A DNA stretch of 64,000 nt from Evernia prunastri (taxonomy: Eukaryota; Ascomycota; Lecanoromycetes; Lecanorales; Parmeliaceae): positions 28,287 to 92,286 of the forward strand of contig NKYR01000141.1 of the NCBI GenBank assembly GCA_003184365.1, written 5' to 3'. The translations under genes were made by a program, and so were the position numbers. Positions 52,874 through 64,000 of this stretch are shown here, in pieces. The notes beneath the pieces were generated by a model. The model was not told the origin of the DNA, made no database searches, and saw only the letters and a list, made by a program, of their open reading frames with translations. How positions within the stretch are numbered: the stretch's first letter is position 1; every line of letters begins with the position of its first letter.

Positions 52874-55800
52874 ATGGCGCTCAAGCTTTTAGAGAGGCCG
52901 TCGAGGAGGCTGCTCCACCGATGCTACTATACAATTGATTCCCAGACGTTACTAAGGCCTGGAACAAGTGAAATACGCTGCGTCCCTGTTAGCACAACAG
53001 CGACAGCCTCTTCGACGAGATCATTCACTTCCGCCTCGCTCGCACCGCATCTACCCCGACGCAGTATCCATTCCTTGCCCACCTTCACCAAGCCCTTGTA
53101 CCACCGCTTGCAAAGAGGCATCTCAAGCTCCGAAAAACGGTCCGCAACACCTCAAGAGGCTCAAGGGTCAGATATCACAGCTTCATACATTGCCAGTGCG
53201 GGGGAGCTTGAATTGGTGGATGTTAAGAAGGTGTTGGTGATTGGGAGTGGAGGGCTGAGCATTGGACAAGCAGGAGAGTTCGATTATTCTGGTATGCGGA
53301 CATGCTGTGCTTTCTATCTCAAAACATGCTAATTTTATGGTGCATAGGTTCGCAAGCCCTCAAAGCACTAAAAGAAGAGAATGTCGCCTCCGTCCTCATC
53401 AACCCCAACATTGCCACTATACAGACAGATCACAAGCTGGCAGATGAAGTCTACTATCTTCCCGTTACGCCGGAGTACGTCACTCATGTCATTGAGAAGG
53501 AAAGACCCGATGGAATTATGTTGGCTTTCGGAGGTCAGACGGCCCTTAACCTCGGAGTGCAGGTGCGTACGGATCAGTAGCCGAATGGAGCAAACTTCGA
53601 GAAAATCTGTGTTCTGGGCGCACTTTTTTCAACACACTTATCTCGTAATCCATGGCCCGTCTTTAACAATCCATACTGACTATGAGTCTTGTTTACAGAT
53701 GCAGAGGATGGGCATCTTCGAAAGATATGGCGTCAAGGTTCTGGGAACAAGCATCAAGACACTGGAGACAAGCGAAGATCGAGACTTATTGTACGTGAGA
53801 CCTACTCTGGTACAATCATATGAGGAATGGGGATTGGGGCATTTCTGCGGGAGCAATTGCTGATAGGAGCTTGACAGCGCGAAAGCTCTGAAAGAGATAG
53901 ATATACCTATCGCCGAAAGTATTGCCGCGAACACCGTGGATGAAGCTCTTGATGCTGCAGAGAGCGTTGGGTATCCAATTATCGTACGGTCCGCTTACGC
54001 CCTGGGAGGCCTCGGCAGTGGCTTCGCCAATAATCCAGAGGAGCTTCGCAATCTGTCTGCGAGATCGTTGTCACTTTCGCCCCAAATCCTGGTTGAAAAA
54101 TCCCTTAAGGGCTGGAAGGAAGCGGAATACGAAGTTGTGCGTGACAAGGCTAACAGTACGTCGCGGTAGCCCATCTGAAACGTTTTAGCGGCTGACAGTG
54201 ACAGATTGTATCACTGTCTGCAATATGTACGCATCTACACAGGAATGAAGAGGCTAGCGAACTGCTAAAATGATATGATAGGGAAAATTTTGATCCTCTG
54301 GGTGTTCATACTGGGGACAGTATAGTGATAGCACCGTCACAAACTTTTAGTGATGAGGTAATCCGCCGAGGACTCCCCCCTTCACCTACGGCAGACTAAG
54401 ACCATGCTAGGAATACCATATGCTTCGGACAGCGGCAATCAAGATCGTTCGCCATCTAGGCGTGTGCGGTGAATGCAACGTACAATATGCTTTGCAGCCA
54501 GATGGCCTCGATTATCGAGTCATCGAAGTCAATGCCCGTCTTTCTAGATCGTCGGCCCTGGCTTCCAAAGCCACCGCTTACCCACTTGCCTATGTCGCTG
54601 CTAAGTTGGGCTTGGGCTACACTCTGCCTCAGTTGCCAAACGCTGTCACGAAAACCACTACGGCCAACTTCGAGCCGAGTTTGGACTATGTTGTCACCAA
54701 AATGTGAGTACTCCAAGGAGGATCCTCTGCGATGTTTAGAAGAGGTGTCCGAGGCATTGCGTTTCTTAGGTTATCCATCTCTTTTACTGTTTCAATTTAT
54801 TGTGTGCTGACAGGATCTTTCTGCTAGACCTCGCTGGGATTTGAAGAAATGTGCGTGAACCTAAAAAATTGTGACCGCCAAGCTAACATCCCTTGGATAG
54901 TCCAGCATGTTGACCGTCACATCGGATCCGCAATGAGAAGTGTTGGAGAGGTAATGGCCATAGGTAGAACCTGGCAGGAGAGCATTCAGAAAGCAATTCG
55001 GCAAGTCGATCCTAGCTACAACGGTTTTCAAGGAGACAAATTCGATGACCTGGACGATGCCCTAAGAAATCCAACAGGTATGGTTCTATGAAGCCTGCCA
55101 ACGCTCAAACTTGATTACTGACAATCTTACAAAAGATCGTCGCTGGCTTGCCGTGGGGCAAGCTTTGATCCATGAAAACTACACTGTTGACCAAGTTCAC
55201 GACCTGACCAAGATTGACAAATGGTTTCTTCACAAATTGATGGACATTGTGGACACTCGACACGAATTGGAAGAAATCGGTAGCCTGTTCGGCTTAAGGA
55301 AGGAATTGGTACTCAAAGCAAAACAGCAAGGCTTCAGTGATATACAGATTGCCCTCGCCGTGGGTTGCACCGAAGATGAAGTCCGATCTCGGAGGAAGAG
55401 CATGGGCTTGAAACCTTGGGTCAAAAAGATCGACACCTTGGCAGCCGAGTTCCCTGCTGAGGTATGTGCTTAATTCACTTTCTTTCGTCGAGGGTCATCA
55501 TTGCTAATGTCTGCTACTATTAGACCAACTACCTCTATACTACTTACAATGCTTCCAGCCACGACGTGACATTTGATGATCATGGCACAATCATTCTCGG
55601 AAGCGGAGTTTATCGAATTGGAAGCTCGGTCGAGTTCGATTGGTGTGCGGTCAATGCCACTCTTGCTCTCAAGGCCATGGGGAAGCCAACAGTAATGATA
55701 AATTACAATCCCGAAACCTATTCTACCGACTTTGACACCGCCGACAAGCTTTATTTTGAAGAGCTCAGCTACGAGCGGGTCATGGACATCTACGAATTGG

Positions 55801-57280
55801 AGTCTGCTGCGAATGTAGTGGTATCAGTTGGCGGTCAGCTTCCACAGAATATCGCGCTGCGATTGCAGGAGACCGGCCACGCAAAGATTCTCGGCACTGA
55901 TCCTTTGGACATCGATCGGGCCGAGGATCGTTCCAAATTCTCGGAAATACTTGACAGCATTGGTGTCGACCAGCCAGCGTGGGCCGAGCTAAAGTCAGTA
56001 CCTGAGGCTGAGGCTTTTGCGGACAGGGTGGGTTATCCGGTCCTTTGCCGACCGAGCTACGTCCTTTCCGGAGCAGCGATGAACGTGATTCGCAGCCACG
56101 GAGACTTGAAGGAAAAGCTGCTAAACGCAAGCTCCGTATCTGGTGATCATCCAGTAGTTATCACCAAATTCATTGAAGGGGCCCAGGAGATCGACGTTGA
56201 TGCCGTTGGCTCTGCAGGAAAGCTACTTGTCCATTCCGTGGCTGAACATGTGGAGAACGCCGGTGTCCACAGTGGTGACGCGACGCTGGTGCTCCCGCCC
56301 GTGAACCTGGATGAACGCACCATGGCTCGCATCAAAGAGATTGCTGAGAGGGTAGCCAAGGCTTGGTCCATCACCGGTCCTTTCAACATGCAAATTATCA
56401 AAGCGGATGACCCAGAAGGTGGCGAACCTGCTCTCAAGGTCATTGAGTGCAATCTCCGTGCCTCCAGGTCTTTCCCTTTCGTTAGCAAAGTCCTCGGGAC
56501 GAATTTCATCGACGTTGCAACCAAAGCCCTTGCAGGTCACAACGTTCCTGAGCCAGTAGACCTAATGGCCAAGAAGAGAGACTACGTAGCAACCAAAGTA
56601 GCACAATTCTCTTGGGGCCGTCTGCCCGGAGCAGATCCTTTCCTTGGCGTGGAGATGGCCAGTACCGGCGAGATTGCTTGTTTTGGTACAGACCTAGTCG
56701 AAGCATACTGGACATCTCTCCAGTCGACCATGAACTTTCGGTTACCTTTACCCGGAGAGGGACTTCTTTTTGGTGGAGATGTGTCCAAGCCGCAATTGGC
56801 TGGCATCGTCGACTACTTGAAGCCGCTCGGATACAAGTTCTTCGCCGCTAATGAAGAAGTCAAGGATCATCTCGAATCGACAGTCAAGGATGGATGCGAA
56901 GTAAAAGTCATTGAATTCCCCACGGAGGACAAGCGCGCTTTGAGAGAAGTTTTCAGAGAATACGATATCCGTGGCGTTTTCAACCTTGCGCTTGCCAGGG
57001 CGGATAGTCTACTGGATCAAGACTATGTGATGCGCAGGAACGCGGTTGACTTCGGCGTACCTTTGTTCATGGAGCCTCAGGTGAGATCAGCATTGCCTTT
57101 TTCGATGTGTTGACGATGTTTGACATGTACATGCTAACGGTTTTGAATGTTCAGACTGCGCTCCTCTTCGCACGAGCTATGAGTGAGAAGATACCCCTAC
57201 GGAAGGAAGGTAAAGTGCCAAGTGAAGTGAGAAGATGGAGTGATTTCGCAGGAGGGCATGTTCTGGGAACGTCGACATGA
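52874..57280 (+). CDS. CPA2: Arginine-specific carbamoyl-phosphate synthase, large subunit, 1200 aa, twelve exons
   Basis: The exons are 52874-53291, 53348-53562, 53699-53790, 53878-54155, 54205-54226, 54282-54357, 54411-54703, 54828-54850, 54901-55077, 55136-55461, 55524-57080 and 57155-57280, all in frame. Two exons are only 22 and 23 bases. The N-terminal 115 residues are Arg/Ser/Thr-rich and fit a mitochondrial presequence. Next come GSGGLSIGQAGEFDYSG, LAFGGQTALNLGVQ, the first ATP-grasp half (SAYALGGLGSGF; NFDPLGVHTGDSIV; VIEVNARLSRSSALASKATA), the oligomerisation region, the second half (ILGSGVYRIGSSVEFDWC; VVSVGGQLPQNIA; VIECNLRASRSFPFVSKV) and a C-terminal MGS-like domain. It makes carbamoyl phosphate from bicarbonate, ATP and ammonia from a separate glutaminase subunit (not in this window) for arginine. 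Absence of a fused ATCase/DHOase excludes the pyrimidine type. Confidence 0.96.
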
Positions 57281-59197
57281 ATGTCACAGTATGTCATCAG
57301 CACCCTATGAGAAAGACCTAGGTGCTACTCATTGCGTGACGAGGTCGACGACATAGATTGGAATTATGGAATCAGCTTAGCGAGAGTCGGGACGCAGGAG
57401 ACGAGCGATATGTACCTAGAAAGATGGTAGAAAATCAGTAAATACTGTTGAGATGATACTAGCAGGTCTTCCAGTCCTGTTCTTAAGACTCCATGTCTCA
57501 GTGGATAGGTAGAATTCACACCCCAACGCTTAGGCGGCAAAATTGCGCTAAATGTAAGCCGGCTGCCGTAGAAGCCCGTAGAGTAGTAAGTGAGTTCGTG
57601 CCAAAACAGAGAACCACGACTAAGGTAGGGTGACTTGTTCGTTCCTGACACCTGCAATGCTGGCTAGCATCGTGCTCCCTTGAGAAGGAAAGAAAAGGAG
57701 CTCTCACCAAGTTAGGAGCGATGCACAGATCCCCGGACGCTGACGACCAGGAGCAGAAGTGTTCAAGTTTCCCGGCATTGCTTGAGCGAGCTTTAAAAGA
57801 AGCTACTCTACGAACATCTGACAGCGCGCCTAGATCCCTCTCTCGAATCCCCCCCAGAATCTTTGCATCCTTGATCTCCTCCCCTTAATGGTTACATACT
57901 AAGTTTCGGACGAGCTTCCCCGCCTGCCTCAGCTGCCCTGCTCCGTCACCTTACCTCCCTCCCACTTCTACTCGGAACTCCTACTTCTAGTCGACCTTTC
58001 TGTGACAGGCAGCTACAATAGCCGTGCGCGAGCCACGATGGCAGAGCCACCAGATTCTACGACAAGCTCTGGTGTCAGAGGCTCGCTCTAGATCCACCAC
58101 AAACGCCATATCCACCGTCCTCACTTTCCCAAGCTCAAACAAGATCCAAGTGAATGTCTACATCATTGGCTCTGTTATAAATGGGGTATCAACAGCGTAC
58201 GCACCCGTCATTCGCTGCATCAAGGTCAGAATGCTTGGGGCCTGAAATGCAGCATCCGAAGAACGGGCCATACTTGCGGGGAATATACCCGGTCTGTTAG
58301 ATTATGAGTATACGAAGACGGAGGGAGAAAGTGCGGCAAGGAGGGGCCGGGATCTGCGTGCAGAGCCACTCTTGGGCCCCGAAACCTGTTCGGACGCATG
58401 TCAGTTCGCTCGCCGCTACACAAATCTCTCGTGATTCCAGTGGTGAGCTTCGGCATCCTCAGGGAATCGAATCTATCAAGAAAGAAGTGGGCAAAGCAAA
58501 GGGGTATGTTATACCAGCTTGTGTCTGTGAGGTCCACTCGACGAAAGAGCAGGGATAGCCAGATTAATCCACGACATGCCGCTCTCCTCGAAGAGCGGGC
58601 CAAACTTCACTCAAGGCCGTACTTGACGGTTGGCTCGAGAAACGAACCTGACTCCTAAAACCTACAAACCAGCTTCATGTCCATTGGAGTGAAGGGTGCT
58701 GAGATACTGGGTCAACGAGGGAACCATGTGCATGTCATTACCAATGATGATCGTGCCAGCTTTTATGATATGCGCTCGAAGCATATGTATGTTTCACTTC
58801 GGGAGAATTAGCTCAGTTGTCAGTTATATGAACCTCGATACCTTGTAAGCTTAGAGCAACGGCTACTGTAGTATGCTAATTGAGAAGCGCCTTGCGGGCA
58901 CAACCTTAGGCAAGCATGCGATAGAGGTCAACAAAATGTCCGAAGCTCGTGAGTCATCTATCATCCATTCATCATCCCGCGTACGTGCACACGCGCTCAA
59001 CCGTCTCAGAATCCAGAGCCTTCATTAGTTATGCTTGAGGAAGACTGCTAAATCTCGCCCTCGTTTCCATCATGTTTTCTACACCATCTGCTCATTTACC
59101 AACGTTTTCTGCTAAGGGCTTACTCCACCCACAACCTCGACCGTTTCGCAAAGTGATAATAACATAGGTAGGCAGGGAAAACAGCCTTAGCTCTTTG

Positions 59198-59800
59198 ATG
59201 CCCAAAATTCCCACTAAGCTGCAGCCTCTTCTCCATCAGAAACCATCCTCCATTGACCCTCACATATCTGCCGAGCCCGCTGAGCCCAACCAGTCCACGA
59301 ACAGCCTTGACCATGCCCACCTCTCACCAGCTCCCAATGACCGCTCCCAAACAGACGTCTGCGGCCCGTGCAGGAACAACTACAACCCCGTTAACAGCAC
59401 TGGCCTTGTCCTGACCGTTCAGCTCGTCGAGGCTGCTGCACCCGTCTATGATCCCGTGGTGTCTATGGAGCTCGGCGGCACAAAGATCTGCGTAAAGCTC
59501 ACGTATCGGCGCCCTCGCTTCCTAGTCCATCCCCAGTGTTAGGACCCATTTCCTACTTCACAGGTTGACCCAGGAAAACGCTGAAAATCTGTCTCCAACT
59601 CGGCTTTTTCGAAGGCTCCGATTAGGAACCTTGTCGCTCTTCGCACCACCGTTCTCAACGTCTCCTGTTCATTCGCTGGCTCTGGCGACGTGAACAACAC
59701 CCTCAACGTGGTCAGAGATCTCAATCTGACACTGGAGACCGTGGCTGCGGCTGTATTGCTTACTGTTGCCGTCTTCTATCCCGCGCTCGACTCAGCCTAA
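59198..59800 (+). pseudogene. Possible relic of an Asn/Val-rich secreted protein
   Basis: A frame from 59198 ends with LVLTVQLVEAAAPVYDP, then SMELGGTKICVKL. A second frame gives KICLQLGFFEGSD and then a TAG. A third gives ALRTTVLNVSCSFAGSGDV, then NLTLETVAAAVLLTVAVFYP to a stop at 59800. The pieces share style (repeated KIC..L, sequons, short hydrophobic runs) but no splice sites join them cleanly, so decay by several indels is likely. The family is not recognised. Confidence 0.28.
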
Positions 59801-60188
59801 CTTATGTTAATGCTTTTGGACGAAATAAATTACACCAGCGGCGACGCTACCGTTGTACTCTTACTCGAGAAGATCTCCGGCCTAAATGTGGGGGAACAAC
59901 CAACATCGATCCTAGAGTAACGGCTGAATGCTATCTCAGCTGCGTTTAAAGTAACCGTTGTCCCCTGCACCCTTGTCAAGAAACATTCAATCTAGTCCTG
60001 TCCTGACCGAAGGCTTTCAGGCACGCGTCATGGAAGCGACCGCTCGACAAAGTGCGACATCGGTGCCCCGATGCGACATCCTGCCCGTGCATTCAATACA
60101 CCGGGACCGCGAAATAGCGCTGGGTTTAGCTCCGCGAACGTGCGGCCCGTGGTTGAGATTGACCAGGTGGTTCAATTTGAAGGGTGAT

Positions 60189-60209
60189 GAACGAACGAAC
60201 GAACGAACG
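60189..60209 (+). repeat. (GAAC)n microsatellite
   Basis: Five tandem GAAC units. Confidence 0.9.
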
Positions 60210-60797
60210 GATGGGCAAGGCGACACGAGGCACGCGGCGCATGGTGAATTGATGGACCTTGGGTGGGGAAGGAGATAGGGTGAAGGCGATGGGATTCTTC
60301 CTTGCGGATAATGTGGAGTGGGGGATGTTGGGCGATGGATCGGGTAGGCGATGGCTCGAAGAATTCTCTAGGGTCGAGGTGGTTACATATGGGACATGTG
60401 GTGGCAGATGCGGCTTCGTGCCTATTGTCGAGCTTTGCCTTAGTCCCCAGAGATCATTCGTTGATCCCCCTCCGGAGGCTTGAACCCGAAGCCTCAGGAT
60501 TACTAGGTAGACTTCTCAATGTGCTCAACGAGGACATGAGGTACAATTACTTACCGGCGTTGTTGCAGACATGGGTTGTTGAGAAGGCTGCGGAGAGCGT
60601 GCGTGATCTGCTTTTGCAGATGTCGGTAAATTGATGCTGATGTATCGATATGCTAATATACTAAGTTTCCTGGTATCTAAATGCGCAGTTTGCATCGTGA
60701 TTTGATCTATCGATGTAGACAACTTGCTCGCATCTCTTTTCCCCCTACCCGCTATGCCATGACATAATTGTAGTATACATACGCAAGCACAATCCCT

Positions 60798-63056
60798 CTA
60801 ATACCTCCGCATTCTAAAACTCTGCGCCGCCGCGACCAACTGGAGCACCGCTCCAATTGCCAAACAGACAGCAGTGCCACTCAGCCCGCTCGCGGCCAAT
60901 TTCCTCGACGTCTGCTCAGGACCATCAGCAGCAGGTGACGACGGCCCTCCCGCAGCCAGCTCGGGGCTTTGGCCGGGTTCTAGGATCGAGAAGACAATCA
61001 TAGATACAAACGTGGCCAGGAACTGCGGTATTGTAGCAAAGATATTGTGGATGCCGAGATAGATACCAGCCATGCCGTCGTCTGTGTCGAAGTCCGATTG
61101 CCGCTGAATCTTGACGGTAGGCGACGATAGCTCCTCCTGAGCTGACAAAGGGTCATCGGACATGAGGGACATCTCGACCGCGCTGTCCTCTGTGCTTCGT
61201 GAGTGGGTCGCCGGTGCAGAGGCGGTGGGTGATAGCTTGTTGATTTCTTCGCCCATGATTGCGAGAGGTGCCCAGCCGTACATGGCCCAGGATCTAAGGA
61301 ATATGGTCAATGAAGAGGTTTAGCGCAGGTAGAGGCAAAGCACTTACGCTCCGCAAAGGGCAATGAGGGTAGTCGCGAATTGAAACGATGTTGAGAAAGG
61401 AGCTAAGATCATTGAAGCGGCGAACGCTGATTGAGATATGCCCCATGCCGTGGTAATGTCCATTTGGTACCGTTGGAAGAAGCTGGCGGCTCGTGGAAGT
61501 GGCCGTGGAGTGTTTCTAGTTGGATGCCGGGTACTCTCGTCCGAAGGTAGAGATACTAAGAAGGGTAGGAAAATGGAGCTAGTGAAGGATATCACGGAAA
61601 ACAAGACCAAGGCCAAAGAACCCCTCCTGGCAATTTCCCCGACTATGTCCTTGTTTGCTTGCAACTCTGCCGCACGGTCTGCGTTCTGGCGGTAGTATGT
61701 CTCTCCGACCCATGTCGTACCGTACACTGCTCCCGTTAGGCCTTTTCTGAGATCAAAAAGACTGGCTGTCATGGAGTGTACGGACCGAAGAATGGAGACC
61801 ACCCTTCCAGAGCCAGACTGATTAGTCAACGCACCTTAGCTTAGGAAGGTTGAACACGGTACATACCGAACCACGACCAAAACGTGATCCAACATACTGC
61901 TCTGATCTTTTTTGGCAGATGTAGTGTTGTCTTGAGTATCGTCGAGATCATCGCCAGTCCTCCCGACTTTGAGCTACCAATTCTAAATCCATTCAGTACC
62001 GCCTAACTATCGTCATAGTTCTCAACCGACCCACCTCTGAGAAAGCAAAACACGTTCTTCGACGCAGAAAGATGTCACACTGACGCAGAATACAATCGCA
62101 AATCCAGCAATGACACAGATCTGTTTGAACTGAGTGCCTCCCAGACTTGTTCCGAGATACGTCGACAGATTGACAGTGCCGACAAGGTAGCCGAGCACGT
62201 GACCAAAGCCGAGCATCCGGCCAGCTTTCCAGAGATTTAGCGGAAGATCGAGAGTAAATGGGAGACTTTGACTGACCCCAGGCTGAGCCAAGTTGCTGCT
62301 GAGACTCTGGGAGACTGTCCACGATGAGGCTGCGGCAGGTCGCTTGCACTATATCGGTATTCCGTTAGCACCAGCATATCTAAGTTGCATTGCGATAAAA
62401 GGGGAACGTACCGCCATTAATCGCGAAATCCACCGCATAAATACAGAATACTGCCAGCGCCACCGTTGATTTTCTTACCTGGCGACATCAGCAAGCCGTA
62501 CCCTCAGGGACAGCGCCCAGGAACATATCTACCATGGTCTCATCGGCAAACCAAACCCCAACAATCTCCTCTGCCCAAGCAAGCACGACGAGAAAAAAAG
62601 CCACCAGAACAGAAAAAATCAGCATGAACGGCCTCCTCCTTCCCCATCTCAGCCTCGAAGAATCCGACAAGACGCCAATGATCGGCTGCACGATCAACCC
62701 CGACAGCGGCGGCGCAATCCACACGAGAGAAGTCTGGCTTTTCGCCAATCCCAGTTTCAGGAGATGCGGCTCGAAGTCTGCAGAAGTGCGATTAGAAAAA
62801 TTTCTGCCGCTCGGCTGGAAGGTGTACGAGAGAAGCTGAGGAGGGCGAGGAAGGGAAGGGGGGGAAAGAGTGGTTTACAAGTCATTTCTACAGCCCACGT
62901 AAATCTGCATCACGCTGTCACTATTACCACCTGTAGTTGTAGTTGGCGTTGGACTTACTGCAGTCCAATCAAGGAAAAGGTCAGCAAAGCCATGCACTGA
63001 AGCTTAGTGTAACCTTTGATTCTGGCGTGCCCGCGCCAAGAGGCTTGGTCGGCCAT
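60798..63056 (-). CDS. Sucrose/alpha-glucoside-type proton symporter (GPH/SUT family), about 568 aa, ten exons
   Basis: Minus-strand exons are 62959-63056, 62879-62904, 62533-62777, 62412-62478, 62277-62348, 62035-62224, 61867-61982, 61786-61803, 61348-61726 and 60798-61293. Landmarks of plant-SUT-like fungal transporters come in order: GLQFTWAVEMTYFEPHLLKL, APPLSGLIVQPIIGVLSD, the RWGRRRPF loop, YAVDFAING..QATCRSLIVD, GFGHVLGYLVGTVNLS, GTQFKQICVIAGF, SWFGWSPFFVYGTTWVGETY and a long loop before the last helices. Twelve membrane helices are expected in the plasma membrane. A TGA at 62488-62490 is removed if a 54-base intron (GTAGAT..CGCCAG, with GCTGATG branch-like site) is spliced. Without that splice the gene is broken. 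One exon is only 18 bases. Confidence 0.87.
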
Positions 63057-63462
63057 GACTCTTCCGAAGAGCAAAGAATACTCAGTTGTGTGGATTGTAT
63101 GAGCCCTAGGTAAGGAATCTGCATAGTAGCTACATGCTTTAGAGTGTGTAAAGATTCAACGTGCATGGATGACAGAAATACCGATTGATCGATTATCCAA
63201 ATCTTTAGCGCTGGTAGCGCGGCGCGCTAACGACTAGAGTATCCTCGGTTTAGCGGCGACGCTTTGCAGTACAAAGACTTAATTCATGCAATCCTTCGAG
63301 ATCGAATGGACAAGATACCTTCTGACCACCTGTGTATATTAACGGTATAAGATCCTGTTCTTGTATTTATTTACTTCTCTCGATTTCGCATATGTACAAG
63401 CTCCGCCTTACACTCAAACATCCCTACCCGCTCAGTATCAAGCATAGGGAAGCACCCATCAT
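63057..63462. other. Intergenic upstream of the transporter
   Basis: No gene was seen. It should hold the transporter promoter and the 3' end of the neighbouring gene. Confidence 0.6.
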
Positions 63463-64000
63463 TCAATCCATCCACAACGACTCGTCGACGGGCTCATACC
63501 CTCGGTCTCTTTGACTTCTTACACAATCCTTGACATCGTCCTCGAAATCGTTCAAGAAAAGCCACCTACTCTTCCTAGCCCACCCTTTAGCATACCAGTC
63601 GTTCGCAGTAGCCGGGTAGCAATCGACCACGTTCAGGAGCGTCGCGTCATGAGCGAGTACCACAAAGATCGTATCACGGGCATCGAATTCCATCATCTTC
63701 CGCACGCTTTCGATCGCCTTGTTTTGGTCATCGGCGCGGTTCGGGGTGTAGAAAGGCTCCGTGGCTGATTGAGCGCAATGGATCATGGCGAGAAGCTCAC
63801 CGGGGCAAGGCGGCACGACTCCCGACGAAGAACACGGAGGGAAGAGAGGGAAATCCGGCAGCAGGGAAGGTAGGGGGCGATAGACGCTAGGGCGGAACTC
63901 GCTGTCAAAATTTGGGTTCTCAGCTATGACCTTTGCGCATGTCGGCTATATCACCAAATTTCTATGGGGTCAAAGACATCCCCCAGGAGATTCTGAGGTA
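63463..64000 (-). CDS. Metallo-beta-lactamase-fold hydrolase, 3' part only
   Basis: The gene enters from beyond the right edge. One exon from about 63945 (ATATAG acceptor) to the stop at 63463 is visible; the sequence 63946-64000 would be intron. The frame reads VIAENPNFDSEFRPSVYR, then PPCPGELLAM, EPFYTPNRADDQNKAIESVR, and IFVVLAHDATLLNVVDCYP followed by WARKSRWLFLNDF. The AHD motif in FVVLAHD is the late metal-binding region of fungal MBL-fold proteins, and the final F..DF end matches their usual C-terminus. The main HxHxDH motif must lie outside the window. The substrate is unknown. Confidence 0.7.

Larger units (their letters stand above)
57281..60797. other. Gene-poor stretch with relics
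   Basis: Frames at 58024-58245 and 58398-58658 are short and unmatched. Possible coding remains lie at 59198-59800, and a frame of about 110 codons at 60302-60634 has an amphipathic helical end (RLLNVLNEDMRYNYLPALLQ) but no recognisable start. A GAAC microsatellite lies at 60189. Confidence 0.4.

Noticed and set aside
58800..58830. tRNA A-box-like TTAGCTCAGTTG
   Set aside because: No B-box or cloverleaf follows within 60 bases.

Overview
This window is nuclear DNA of a filamentous ascomycete (Pezizomycotina, probably Dothideomycetes). Most genes are broken by short introns of about 45-80 nt with GTAAGT/GTATGT-type donors and YAG acceptors. The gene set is typical of that group: a bZIP/DUF3425 regulator, a seven-helix rhodopsin-domain (Pth11-like) membrane protein, secreted carboxypeptidase and Cys-rich proteins, a GPH sucrose-type transporter, a Tc1/mariner element and microsatellites. 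No rRNA or convincing tRNA gene was seen. Exon boundaries were worked out by hand from reading frames, splice sites and family motifs. They are internally frame-consistent but not tested against transcripts.

Layout. 1-5 kb: one conserved-looking hypothetical gene and one small membrane protein. 5.4-6.7 kb: a catalase-like heme protein. 8.1-11.5 kb: three tandem members of a small Cys/coiled-coil family, each with a TATA box 260-290 bp upstream; a fourth orphan promoter-like copy lies at 12.2 kb. 12.5-13.9 kb: a RING finger fused to two TFIIB/cyclin-like repeats. 16-20.6 kb: a frameshifted Cys-motif gene, a possible small gene, an APH-type kinase and a hypothetical. 21.7-25.9 kb: a broken F-box gene and a frameshifted trypsin-fold protease. 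25.9-27.7 kb: a ladder of decayed copies of the protease 3' end followed by a 19-bp minisatellite. 27.8-29.7 kb: a serine carboxypeptidase. 32.5-39.4 kb: rhodopsin-domain protein, SDR, bZIP/DUF3425 and a secreted-looking aldo-keto reductase; the SDR and bZIP genes share a divergent promoter with repeated TTCTGAC motifs. 40-43 kb: two secreted proteins. 44.7 kb: a 98-bp MITE-like hairpin. 46.3-51.1 kb: two RING genes, one cut by a DD34E Tc1/mariner element that contains an assembly gap, then a methyltransferase. 52.9-57.3 kb: the arginine-specific carbamoyl-phosphate synthase large subunit. 57-60.8 kb: gene-poor with relics. 60.8-64 kb: a sucrose/alpha-glucoside-type transporter and the 3' part of a metallo-beta-lactamase-fold gene running off the edge.

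No single operon-like pathway is visible. The clearest multi-gene units are the tandem Cys/coiled-coil family with its duplicated promoters and the SDR/bZIP divergent pair. Three genes (near 16.3, 22.6 and 24.8 kb) carry single-base frameshifts at G/C runs. These could be real decay or sequencing errors, and the point matters for calling them pseudogenes.
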